From NCBI RefSeq assembly GCF_000463075.2, contig NZ_AVAQ01000012.1, positions 186,001 to 250,000 of the forward strand: a stretch of DNA of 64,000 bases, read 5' to 3'. Shown here one piece after another: positions 54,785 through 64,000 of this stretch. The notes below the pieces were generated by a model. That model worked only from the letters and a program-made list of their open reading frames with translations, ran no database searches and was not told the origin of the DNA. This DNA is from Lactiplantibacillus plantarum EGD-AQ4 (GTDB lineage Bacteria; Bacillota; Bacilli; Lactobacillales; Lactobacillaceae). The position numbers were made by a program, and so were the translations under genes. How positions within the stretch are numbered: the first letter of the stretch is position 1; each line of letters starts with the position of its first letter.

Positions 54785-56542
54785 CTACCAAATCGTCACG
54801 ACGCTGGACGTAAATAATCCTTGGCGCTGCTTGATAGCATCGATATTCCAATCAGCATTTTGTAGCTGAGTCGCCAGTTCATGATTGGCAGTCAAGTTCG
54901 ATTGAGACAGTGCGGTGATAAGTTGTGCCATCGTTTTAAAATCCATCTTGGCTAAATTCTTTTCCAGAATCGTCCAGTTACCGATATAGTTAACGTAATC
55001 TTCTAATTCAGGATTACTTGCTATCTGAACTAAACGGTAATTGTCATCGCTAAAAGTCCGTTGATAAAGCGTATCATCATCAAAATCATCATAAACCGCA
55101 TCATATAACTCAGCCAGAAGGTAGACAAGCGTCCATTTTTTAGCGCCACGTTGTCCACCCTCTTTGGTCATCGCCTCAAAGCTAGCTTTCGTCTGATTAT
55201 TACTAGGTAACAAGTGTTCATCCATATAATCGATGATAGCATTGACATTAGACAGATTCAGAGACCAAATCTGATGCGCGACATCTGAAAATCCAGATTC
55301 AAGTTTATTTGTTCCCCGGTTCATAATTGTCCGGAATCTAATAAAAACTGAAATGATTTTCCGAACCACAGTGAGCTTGTCTGACTCACTAAAGTTCCGA
55401 TGTTCTAATGCCAATACGATAGGATAATATAGCAACACATGCAGTCGATTAAGGATATCCAACTGCTGAATTAGGCGCTCGTTTTCAAAATAATTATAAT
55501 GTGCCTTAGGGGTAGTCGGCGATTCTAAGACGGTGTAAAGCTCAACCAAGCTCGACAGGTCGTCCAAAAACTTTTGTGCTTCAACAACCGTCGAAACTTT
55601 ATCACTAATTTCACGATATAATCTTGATTCTGAAACAACCCGATAACGTGATGCCCAATACGTTCTAATAAAACGGGTAATCCGGTCGCTATTATTATCC
55701 AACTGACTCGTTATTTTATTCCAAGATTGATTAGCATTATCTAAATCTTCATACATCAAGGACATGACACGATTTTTGATAATGTCAGATGCTTTCAAAT
55801 CTTTTCCGCGGCTGTTTAACGTTTCAAAAATGGTGAACGCATCTTGACGGCTGGGTGCGGAAATCATAACAATATAAAAATGATCAAAAAATGCATCAAA
55901 AATGGTTTGCAAGTGATCAATTTGAGCCCCTAATTCCTTCTCACTTTTGATACTTGTATTAACCCACTTTGTGATGTCATCATATGCATTGAACATGTTT
56001 TTTTTAGGTTCAGAACTTGTTTTACGATCATTCTCTGAAATGCGAGAATGTGTCAATTTTTTGAAAAAGTCTTCTAACGTCTCATCACTATATTGATCTT
56101 CGACATGTTGTTGAACCACGAGTGATGGCTGATCATCTTTAGTCCCTCGAATAGACTTTCTAACCTGAGTACGAATCATTCGAAGCGTATCTCCAATTTC
56201 GTCATCCGCATTAATGTCAGTTGGTGTCCCCTGTACACGCTGACCAAGTTTGATAGCAATATCTCGAATCGCGGACATAAAAATCAAACTGGTTGTTAAC
56301 CGTTGTTGTCCGTCAATGATTTCTTGTTCCCCACGTTCATTTTTAAAAGTGACAATTTGGCCAAAGAAGTGACTGTTGCGTTTCCCCTCGATGATATCTT
56401 GTAAATCATCCCAGAAGTCTTTCACTTCATCTTTGCCCCATGCATAGTTCCGTTGATAAAGTGGCACGGTAAAATTATTATCACGGAACAAACTCTCTAT
56501 TTTGAACCCGGATGGATTAGGAATTTCTACAAATGATGACAT
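54785..56542 (-). CDS. DUF262 (GmrS-like) protein
   Basis: A 585-residue DUF262 protein. The N-terminal ParB/Srx-like nucleotide-binding fold is clear: 'PLYQRNYAWGKDEVKDFWDDL' (from residue 27) and the IIDGQQRLTT motif (DGQQR at 77-81), which in GmrSD and BrxU binds or hydrolyses NTP. 'FETLNSRGKDLKASDIIKNRVM' (in pieces) also fits. The C-terminal part has 'YVNYIGNWTILEKNL', matching the region after the HNH motif of DUF1524, but no His-x-x-Pro/HNH is visible, so nuclease activity is doubtful. Related enzymes degrade modified phage DNA. GGAGGAAG precedes ATG. It looks more AT-rich than its neighbours and stands alone, in line with transfer. Confidence 0.9.
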   Translation of the reverse strand: MSSFVEIPNPSGFKIESLFRDNNFTVPLYQRNYAWGKDEVKDFWDDLQDIIEGKRNSHFFGQIVTFKNERGEQEIIDGQQRLTTSLIFMSAIRDIAIKLGQRVQGTPTDINADDEIGDTLRMIRTQVRKSIRGTKDDQPSLVVQQHVEDQYSDETLEDFFKKLTHSRISENDRKTSSEPKKNMFNAYDDITKWVNTSIKSEKELGAQIDHLQTIFDAFFDHFYIVMISAPSRQDAFTIFETLNSRGKDLKASDIIKNRVMSLMYEDLDNANQSWNKITSQLDNNSDRITRFIRTYWASRYRVVSESRLYREISDKVSTVVEAQKFLDDLSSLVELYTVLESPTTPKAHYNYFENERLIQQLDILNRLHVLLYYPIVLALEHRNFSESDKLTVVRKIISVFIRFRTIMNRGTNKLESGFSDVAHQIWSLNLSNVNAIIDYMDEHLLPSNNQTKASFEAMTKEGGQRGAKKWTLVYLLAELYDAVYDDFDDDTLYQRTFSDDNYRLVQIASNPELEDYVNYIGNWTILEKNLAKMDFKTMAQLITALSQSNLTANHELATQLQNADWNIDAIKQRQGLFTSSVVTIW

Positions 56543-56643
56543 ACATAACTTCCTCCAAAATAATATTATATAGATCCTTAAAATATTTATTCCATTAATT
56601 ATACGCTACTTTTCATCTTATAACATCACCCTCCCCACACAAA

Positions 56644-56678
56644 AACAAGGATTACCAGGCTCCCACCTACGTAATCCC
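56644..56678 (-). terminator. Terminator of the beta-glucoside operon
   Basis: GGATTAC / GTAATCC with a 15-base loop, followed on the minus strand by CTTGTTTTTG; 22 bases beyond the GntR stop. Confidence 0.65.
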
Positions 56679-56699
56679 CGCATAAAATCAACAACCGCC

Positions 56700-57425
56700 T
56701 CAGCGAATCTTCTTCACCATGAATAACCGGGCGCGTCGATAATCATAATATTGTTTTGAAAATGCCAGCATTTTACCAGTCGTCAGATAAGTTTCGTCTT
56801 TGACTACCAGACTAGGAGCACCAGCCGGTAGTTTCATGAATTCCCCCGCAATGGCAGGTAGTGGCTCACTCATCAATAATTGATCAATGAACCCGACGTT
56901 GACATCGCGTTGTTGCTCAAAATAGTTAAACAAGGAACCATATAGCGCTTCTTCTGGAATCGCATCTACAATCGATTTTAGATAGTAAGAATGCTCCAGC
57001 AGATAGGGTTGCCCATCTAGTTCGCGAAAACGTCGAATGTCAATTAGTTCTTCGTCCTGAGCGAATTGACCCGTTTCCGGCAAAAAGTCAGCGTCTGCCA
57101 CCGTAATTGTTGCCATCGTGGCCTTGCGAGTCGCTAATTTGAGCCCAGCGCGCGCGGCAGCTTCCGAAAGCCCGCCGTCGTGCTGTAAAGCGATTGAATT
57201 ATTGGTCTGTTGCTGTCTGACAAAGGTCCCAATACCGTGCATCTGGTACGTGTAACCCATCGTACTTAACTGTTTTAATGCTTGACGCAGCGTATAGCGC
57301 GTCACTTGATACCGTTCCACTAATGCTGGTTCGGCCGGTAACTTTCGCTGTTTATCCGCTAATTGGCCTGCCTGAATATCAGCCAAAATCGTTTGAACCA
57401 ACTGATCCGTATCTAAATGTGCCAT
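56700..57425 (-). CDS. GntR-family regulator with UTRA domain
   Basis: A 241-residue sugar-responsive repressor of the HutC/TreR group. N-terminal winged helix 'KQRKLPAEPALVERYQVTRYTLRQALKQLSTMGYTYQMHGIGTFV' (in pieces) and C-terminal UTRA effector domain (~95-235, 'RRFRELDGQPYLLEHSYYL'), which usually binds a phosphorylated sugar. GAGGAGG precedes the ATG. It is the last gene of the beta-glucoside PTS operon, behind a weak hairpin, and most likely binds the double palindrome in front of the operon. Confidence 0.92.
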   Translation of the reverse strand: MAHLDTDQLVQTILADIQAGQLADKQRKLPAEPALVERYQVTRYTLRQALKQLSTMGYTYQMHGIGTFVRQQQTNNSIALQHDGGLSEAAARAGLKLATRKATMATITVADADFLPETGQFAQDEELIDIRRFRELDGQPYLLEHSYYLKSIVDAIPEEALYGSLFNYFEQQRDVNVGFIDQLLMSEPLPAIAGEFMKLPAGAPSLVVKDETYLTTGKMLAFSKQYYDYRRARLFMVKKIR

Positions 57426-57443
57426 TGTTCGGCCTCCTCACCT

Positions 57444-57476
57444 GAAAAACGTACCCCAATGTTTGGCGTACGTTAA
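57444..57476 (-). terminator. Weak intra-operon hairpin before gntR
   Basis: AACGTAC-g-CC / GG-g-GTACGTT, then TTTTC on the minus strand. It lies between the glucosidase stop and the regulator start and may reduce read-through into gntR. Confidence 0.5.
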
Positions 57477-57499
57477 CATTATGTGACTATTATATCGTA

Positions 57500-60354
<2,855 letters not shown>

Positions 60355-60374
60355 CAAAATTCACATCCTAATCC

Positions 60375-60872
60375 TTATATGTTTGCAGCAAATTGCCGAA
60401 TATGTTGCACATAACGATCCTTGTCATGCGCAATTAGGAACGCCCGGTACTCCAAGAAACCCCCGACCAGCATTCCTAGTCCTAACAAACTAAGTACCCA
60501 CGGTAAGCTCGTCTGGTTGAAAAATGGGTAGAACACCTGCAATTGACCAAATATCGCACTTATAGCCACGATGGCGTTGGCAAGTATTTGTACCCAATAG
60601 AACCAGCGGGTAAGTGTCAGTTGATTGGTATGTTTCCAAAATTTACTAACCTGTTCGACCATTACGACACCCGTCCCAATTAATAAGGCAGTCGGTAATA
60701 AGCCTACTGCTGAACCAGAACCAAATAAGATAATCGCCCAATAGAGATTAACAAAGAAAAAGATAGCGGTTACATATCGAAATAATAAAAAGCGATTAAA
60801 ATACATGCTCGTCAGGCTCAATGTCCGGCGGTTCGCCGTTGCCTCAGGATTGCTATTTTTAGGTGACGTCAT
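60375..60872 (-). CDS. Membrane protein in the PTS operon, unknown function
   Basis: A 165-residue protein with four likely membrane helices (~40-150) and a polar N terminus ('MTSPKNSNPEATANRRTLSL'). Not recognised as a PTS component. GGAGTG gives the start at 60872. It is the first gene of the PTS unit, 20 bases before EIIC, so it is probably needed at the same time; it could be an accessory to the transporter (inference). Confidence 0.8.
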   Translation of the reverse strand: MTSPKNSNPEATANRRTLSLTSMYFNRFLLFRYVTAIFFFVNLYWAIILFGSGSAVGLLPTALLIGTGVVMVEQVSKFWKHTNQLTLTRWFYWVQILANAIVAISAIFGQLQVFYPFFNQTSLPWVLSLLGLGMLVGGFLEYRAFLIAHDKDRYVQHIRQFAANI

Positions 60873-60892
60873 CTTGTCACACTCCTTCCAAT

Positions 60893-60966
60893 ATTTAGTC
60901 ATTCGAATGAGTGTCATTCGAATGACTAAATAATAGCAGATGATTCCATATTTGTAAACGTTTTAT
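60893..60966 (-). promoter_or_regulatory. PTS operon promoter, double operator and cre-like site
   Basis: Minus strand promoter TTTACA (60953-60958), 17-bp spacer, TATTAT (60930-60935). Just downstream is a perfect 39-bp inverted repeat (60893-60931): 18-base arms ATTTAGTCATTCGAATGA and its complement, 3-base centre, each arm holding the 12-bp palindrome TCATTCGAATGA. TGTAAACGTTTTAT (60953-60966) resembles a CcpA cre site with two mismatches and covers the -35. Confidence 0.75.
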
Positions 60967-61108
60967 TTCGCTTAACTTTCTTTTGTCACTCATCTTCAGG
61001 TTAGTTCACCTTTATTTAAGTGGGCTGTAGTTGCTCAGCCGTCACAATTTTTGGCAATAATGTATGTGAAGCATTTCAGCTGTGGCTGATTTTTCGAATG
61101 ATGCGCAC

Positions 61109-61147
61109 AAAAAAAGCCTAGCAATCTCAATGAAATCACTAAGCCTT
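61109..61147 (-). terminator. Probable terminator of the MazG-like gene
   Basis: A 13-bp minus-strand stem with four G-U pairs, then T7; 125 bases beyond the stop. Confidence 0.5.
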
Positions 61148-61271
61148 GTATGGAACTGTATCTGTTGCCAATAACGGTCAATCCATGTCGCAACGATGAA
61201 TTAACCACCAAATAAATCACTTATAACACCATGCGTCTCCGTCAAGCCTATCCACCACAACAACTGTCGCT

Positions 61272-61586
61272 TTACCCCTTAAGCTGTGCCGCCTTATCGT
61301 TCAAAAAATTTCTCACCGCCTGATCCAAATCAACCCCATTTGCATCAGCCAAAACGCTTAACCACCAGATTGATTCGCCAATTTTATCCGCGAGCAACTG
61401 CTGGTCTTGACCATCCGGCCAGCTACCTTGATGGGCCATGACTTGCCGTCCAACTAATGCTGCATCCGTCAAAAAGGCCAATGCATCCTGTTCAGTAGTC
61501 CACGGATGGCCGTCTTGCTTAATTTCCAACTGATGATATTGTTCACGAATCTCTGCGGAACGTTGTGCCACTTCTTTGATTTCCAA
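61272..61586 (-). CDS. MazG-like protein
   Basis: A 104-residue all-helical protein with the look of the MazG-like NTP pyrophosphohydrolase family: 'TTEQDALAFLTDAALVGRQVMAHQG' and 'LADKIGESIWWLSVLADANGVDL', where the E and D residues would hold Mg2+. Members hydrolyse aberrant NTPs or have no shown activity. TTG start with GAGG 8 bases before it; no ATG in frame. It follows the TetR gene by 48 bases on the same strand and may be co-transcribed. Confidence 0.8.
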   Translation of the reverse strand: MEIKEVAQRSAEIREQYHQLEIKQDGHPWTTEQDALAFLTDAALVGRQVMAHQGSWPDGQDQQLLADKIGESIWWLSVLADANGVDLDQAVRNFLNDKAAQLKG

Positions 61587-61633
61587 ATCATTAACCTCAA
61601 TTCATTTTGTCCTGGATAGGTGATTCGAGCATA

Positions 61634-62185
61634 TTAAAACAACGTCAATATTCGTGCTAAGTTCTGGCGCATAATTCTTACCCCGTCCTGAGTCGAGATA
61701 TCATGCGTGTTAAATAAGACAATATTGCCAATAAAAGCTTCAAAAAACAGTTGCTCGTTAGACGTCGCTTGTGCTGGGTTGTTCGTTATTTCAGCAATAT
61801 ACTGTCCAAACAATGATCTTAATGCGGTGATTTGAGTCCGAACTTGTTCGTTTCCCCCATACTCAACGATGCCAGCAATCATATCAATGAAACTAATCCC
61901 ATTCTGTGCCTCAGTCAAGAACAATTCTGCACCATGCAGCAATGCAGTTTGCCCCGTTTCCTCATGCAGCTGCGTTTGAATACGTTCTGTTAATTGCTGA
62001 ATATACAAACCAATGACGCCGCTTCTAACATCCGCAATATTAGCGACGTAACGATAAAGCGACTGTGGCTTCACCCCACATTGACGGGCCAGACCATTAT
62101 ACGTTAACTTAGAAAAACCATCCTGAGCAACAAGCGCTTCAGCCTGCTGTAACACCGCTAAGCGTGTCAAAGTACCTCGCTTCAC
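61634..62185 (-). CDS. TetR/AcrR-family regulator
   Basis: A 183-residue regulator. HTH 'LTRLAVLQQAEALVAQDGFSKLTYNGLARQCGVKPQSLYRYVANIADVRSGV' (in pieces); C-terminal part of the WHG/TetR_C type. The GTG at 62185 is chosen because AGGAAGTG lies 6 bases before it; a TTG ten codons upstream has no site. Divergent from an alpha/beta hydrolase and amidohydrolase pair, likely its targets. Confidence 0.88.
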   Translation of the reverse strand: MKRGTLTRLAVLQQAEALVAQDGFSKLTYNGLARQCGVKPQSLYRYVANIADVRSGVIGLYIQQLTERIQTQLHEETGQTALLHGAELFLTEAQNGISFIDMIAGIVEYGGNEQVRTQITALRSLFGQYIAEITNNPAQATSNEQLFFEAFIGNIVLFNTHDISTQDGVRIMRQNLARILTLF

Positions 62186-62216
62186 TTTAATCACTTCCTG
62201 TTTTTTTACTTGCAAA

Positions 62217-62271
62217 ACTCATACCATGAGTCTATACTACGTTCTATTAATTAATTTTACAAGTAATTAAT
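62217..62271. promoter_or_regulatory. Candidate operators between TetR and hydrolase genes
   Basis: Two dyads: ACTCAT-ACC-ATGAGT (62217-62231) and ATTAATTA-N10-TAATTAAT (62246-62271). Either could be the TetR site. Promoter boxes are not clear. Confidence 0.4.
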
Positions 62272-62303
62272 CAAATACACCAGAAAACAAGGAAGTTATG
62301 ATA

Positions 62304-63143
62304 ATGAGTATTCTAAAAACAACCGGCGCCAACATCGCCTATACTGCCATCGGTAACGGACCAGTCTTAATTTTGATTCCAGGTGCCAATGGGACGGGTG
62401 ACATTTTTAAGGGTGCTGCCCAATTTCTGCAGCGTCATTTCACTGTCGTTACCTATGACCGCCGCGGCTATGGCCACAGTGAATTAACATCACCAGCTCC
62501 CGAAACGATAAAAAACATTCACGATACTTATCGACTTAAAACAGATGCTGCAGATGTCCACACCCTTGCCCAAACGCTCAGTCCTGACCAAAAAATCTAT
62601 CTTATGGGGAGTTCTTCGGGCTCAATTGTAGCGATGGAAACACTTCAAGATTTCCCTGATATCGTCGAAAAGATTGCTTTTCATGAACCACCAATTAATA
62701 GCTTCTTGCCTTCAGCTGAAGCGGAGCAAAACAGCAATAATCAAATTGTCGAAACAGCCCTAACAGGCGACATGCAAGCCGCCATGAAGCTGTTCTTCAA
62801 AGCGATGCGTATTGGTGATCTCGACGCTCAGATGATGGGAAAGCCAGCTGTCAATGCCAACGCTGCGGCTGTCGATGCGCGTGTTAAGGGAATGCAATAC
62901 TGGTTCAAATACGAAATTCGCCAGTACACGAGTCGCAAAATTGATATTGCTCAACTGAAGACCTATCGCGATAAAATCAGTCTTTTGGACGGTACCGATT
63001 CACGTGGCTCATATCCACAAATGGTCAATGATTTCTTAGCAAAATATTGGGATGTCACCATCTACGACATCCCTGGTGGTCACCTGGGTTACGCACAGAA
63101 ACCTGAAGGCTTTGCGACCACATTAGCTGCTGTTTTCCTATAG
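62304..63143 (+). CDS. Alpha/beta hydrolase
   Basis: A 279-residue hydrolase. Seen: oxyanion-hole loop 'LIPGANGTGDIF', 'VVTYDRRGYGHSEL', nucleophile elbow GSSSGS (Ser) and the catalytic His in 'DIPGGHLGYAQKPE'. Substrate unknown; an ester, lactone or C-C bond is possible. ATG at 62304 preferred to 62298 because of spacing from AAGGAAG. It is 16 bases upstream of an amidohydrolase, so the two may act in one catabolic step series, controlled by the divergent TetR protein. Confidence 0.9.
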   Translation: MSILKTTGANIAYTAIGNGPVLILIPGANGTGDIFKGAAQFLQRHFTVVTYDRRGYGHSELTSPAPETIKNIHDTYRLKTDAADVHTLAQTLSPDQKIYLMGSSSGSIVAMETLQDFPDIVEKIAFHEPPINSFLPSAEAEQNSNNQIVETALTGDMQAAMKLFFKAMRIGDLDAQMMGKPAVNANAAAVDARVKGMQYWFKYEIRQYTSRKIDIAQLKTYRDKISLLDGTDSRGSYPQMVNDFLAKYWDVTIYDIPGGHLGYAQKPEGFATTLAAVFL

Positions 63144-63159
63144 AAAGAAGATACTTTAA

Positions 63160-64000
63160 ATGTTATACAATAAAATTGATGTTCACGCTCATTACCTCTC
63201 ACCAGGTTACAAGAAGTTTCTCAAAGATCAGTTCAATGACATGGGTGATGGTGTCAAAACGCCTGATTACAGTATTGATACCACATTATCAATTATGGAT
63301 AAAACTAAAATTGACTATTCGATTATTTCCATTTCTTCCCCACATATCAATACTGGTGAAGCCAGTGGCACCTTAGAATTAGCGAATGAAGTTAACGAAT
63401 ACGCATTAACGCAACACCGCAAATATCCGAAAAAAATTGGCTTTTTTGCCTCAATTCCGATGCCGTATGTCGACGAAAGCGTCCAAGTGATCAAGCAAGT
63501 TGCGAAAGCAGGCCAAGCAGCAGGATTTACATTGCCAACTAACTCACGGGGAACTTATCTCGGTGACCCTAAGCTGGATCCAATGATGCAAGCCCTAGAC
63601 GATGCTCATGCAATTGTCGCATTACATCCAAATGCACCTGGTATGGTTGATTCCAATGTTAACCAAACCGTGCCGCAGCCAATCTTAGAATTTTTCTTTG
63701 ACACAACGCGTACCGTAGTCAATATGCTAGTCAATGGTGTATTCACTCGCTATCCGAACATTAAATTTATCATTCCCCATGCTGGCGCCGTTTTACCACT
63801 AGTTGCTAACCGGATTCCCTTAGCACGCGGTTTAAATCCTGAGCTCAAGCCTGAACAACTTGATATTCAGAGCGTGATGGGCCAACAATACTTTGATGTT
63901 GCTGGCATGGTCCTATCACAACAATTACCAGCATTACTTGAGTTGATCGACCCTGATAAATTATTGTACGCTTCAGATACGCCTTATACACCGACCCCGG
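63160..64000 (+). CDS. Amidohydrolase (ACMSD/decarboxylase-like), cut by window edge
   Basis: The first 280 codons of a metal-dependent amidohydrolase-2 family protein; the end lies outside the window. Seen: 'KIDVHAHYLSPGYKKFL' with the HxH metal pair, 'ALHPNAPGM' with a His ligand, 'FIIPHAGAVLPL' with another, and 'LLYASDTPYTPTP' with the metal-binding Asp. This set marks the family of ACMSD, gamma-resorcylate and 6-methylsalicylate decarboxylases. The substrate is probably an aromatic or keto acid, in line with a hydrolase partner just upstream. The ribosome site is weak (AAAGAAG, 8-9 bases before ATG). Confidence 0.88.
   Translation, partial: MLYNKIDVHAHYLSPGYKKFLKDQFNDMGDGVKTPDYSIDTTLSIMDKTKIDYSIISISSPHINTGEASGTLELANEVNEYALTQHRKYPKKIGFFASIPMPYVDESVQVIKQVAKAGQAAGFTLPTNSRGTYLGDPKLDPMMQALDDAHAIVALHPNAPGMVDSNVNQTVPQPILEFFFDTTRTVVNMLVNGVFTRYPNIKFIIPHAGAVLPLVANRIPLARGLNPELKPEQLDIQSVMGQQYFDVAGMVLSQQLPALLELIDPDKLLYASDTPYTPTP

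Overview
The window reads as chromosomal DNA of a lactic acid bacterium of the Lactiplantibacillus plantarum group (L. plantarum, L. pentosus or L. paraplantarum). This rests on recognition, not on a search: strong AGGAGG-type ribosome sites, moderate GC with AT-rich promoters, KxYKxGKxW-type signal peptides, LPQTS/LPQTD sortase signals, MucBP and WxL cell-surface proteins, and a four-gene csc (DUF916/WxL/WxL/LPxTG) cluster of the kind described in L. plantarum. I saw no rRNA, tRNA, CRISPR array, insertion sequence or phage module. The region looks like an accessory 'lifestyle' part of the chromosome: many short transcription units, each with its own regulator and hairpin terminator.

Layout. 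0-2.7 kb: a BspA-like (DUF285) WxL surface protein. 3-5.9 kb: an HxlR regulator divergent from an MFS exporter, then an L,D-transpeptidase-fold protein. 6-8 kb: asparagine synthetase asnB. 8.1-11.2 kb: a TetR regulator divergent from an NmrA-like reductase and an aldehyde dehydrogenase, with three identical-type operators between them. 11.5-15.4 kb: GNAT acetyltransferase, GH25 muramidase with five SH3b repeats, DUF1905 protein. 15.6-20.4 kb: HxlR/SDR pair, TetR/reductase pair and an aldo/keto reductase with a MerR-type promoter, separated by degenerate minisatellites. 20.6-22.1 kb: a gene-poor stretch with one small membrane-protein gene, decayed copies of it, and an unlisted 46-residue peptide. 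22.5-26.5 kb: iron-siderophore-type ABC importer. 26.7-28 kb: SDR plus hexapeptide acetyltransferase whose ribosome site points at an ATC codon. 28.4-39.8 kb: a giant MucBP/LPxTG adhesin and a complete cscDCBA cluster.

40.3-42.5 kb: an SOS-controlled YolD-UmuC operon with a perfect GAAC-N4-GTTC LexA box and a third, unrecognised gene; a LysR remnant follows. 42.9-45.6 kb: Na+/H+ antiporter and NudC. 46-49.6 kb: a leucine-rich-repeat/MucBP/LPxTG adhesin. 49.8-56.5 kb: Dps, a 628-residue DUF6933-type protein, a small membrane protein, a zinc-ribbon/DUF805 membrane protein with an Asp/Ser-rich stalk, and a DUF262 (GmrS-like) protein lacking a visible HNH motif. 56.7-61 kb: a beta-glucoside PTS operon (membrane protein, EIIC, 6-phospho-beta-glucosidase, GntR) behind a 39-bp double operator and a cre-like site. 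61-64 kb: MazG-like protein, TetR regulator, alpha/beta hydrolase and an amidohydrolase that runs off the right edge.

Taken together the genes serve adhesion and wall remodelling, redox or aldehyde detoxification under local repressors, iron and beta-glucoside uptake, and stress or DNA-damage response. No single unmistakably new system stands out. The best candidates for new biology are the small membrane-protein array (20.6-22.1 kb), the third gene of the SOS operon, the DUF6933 protein, the HNH-less DUF262 protein and the ATC-start acetyltransferase. Promoters, operators and terminators were read by eye and are inferences.
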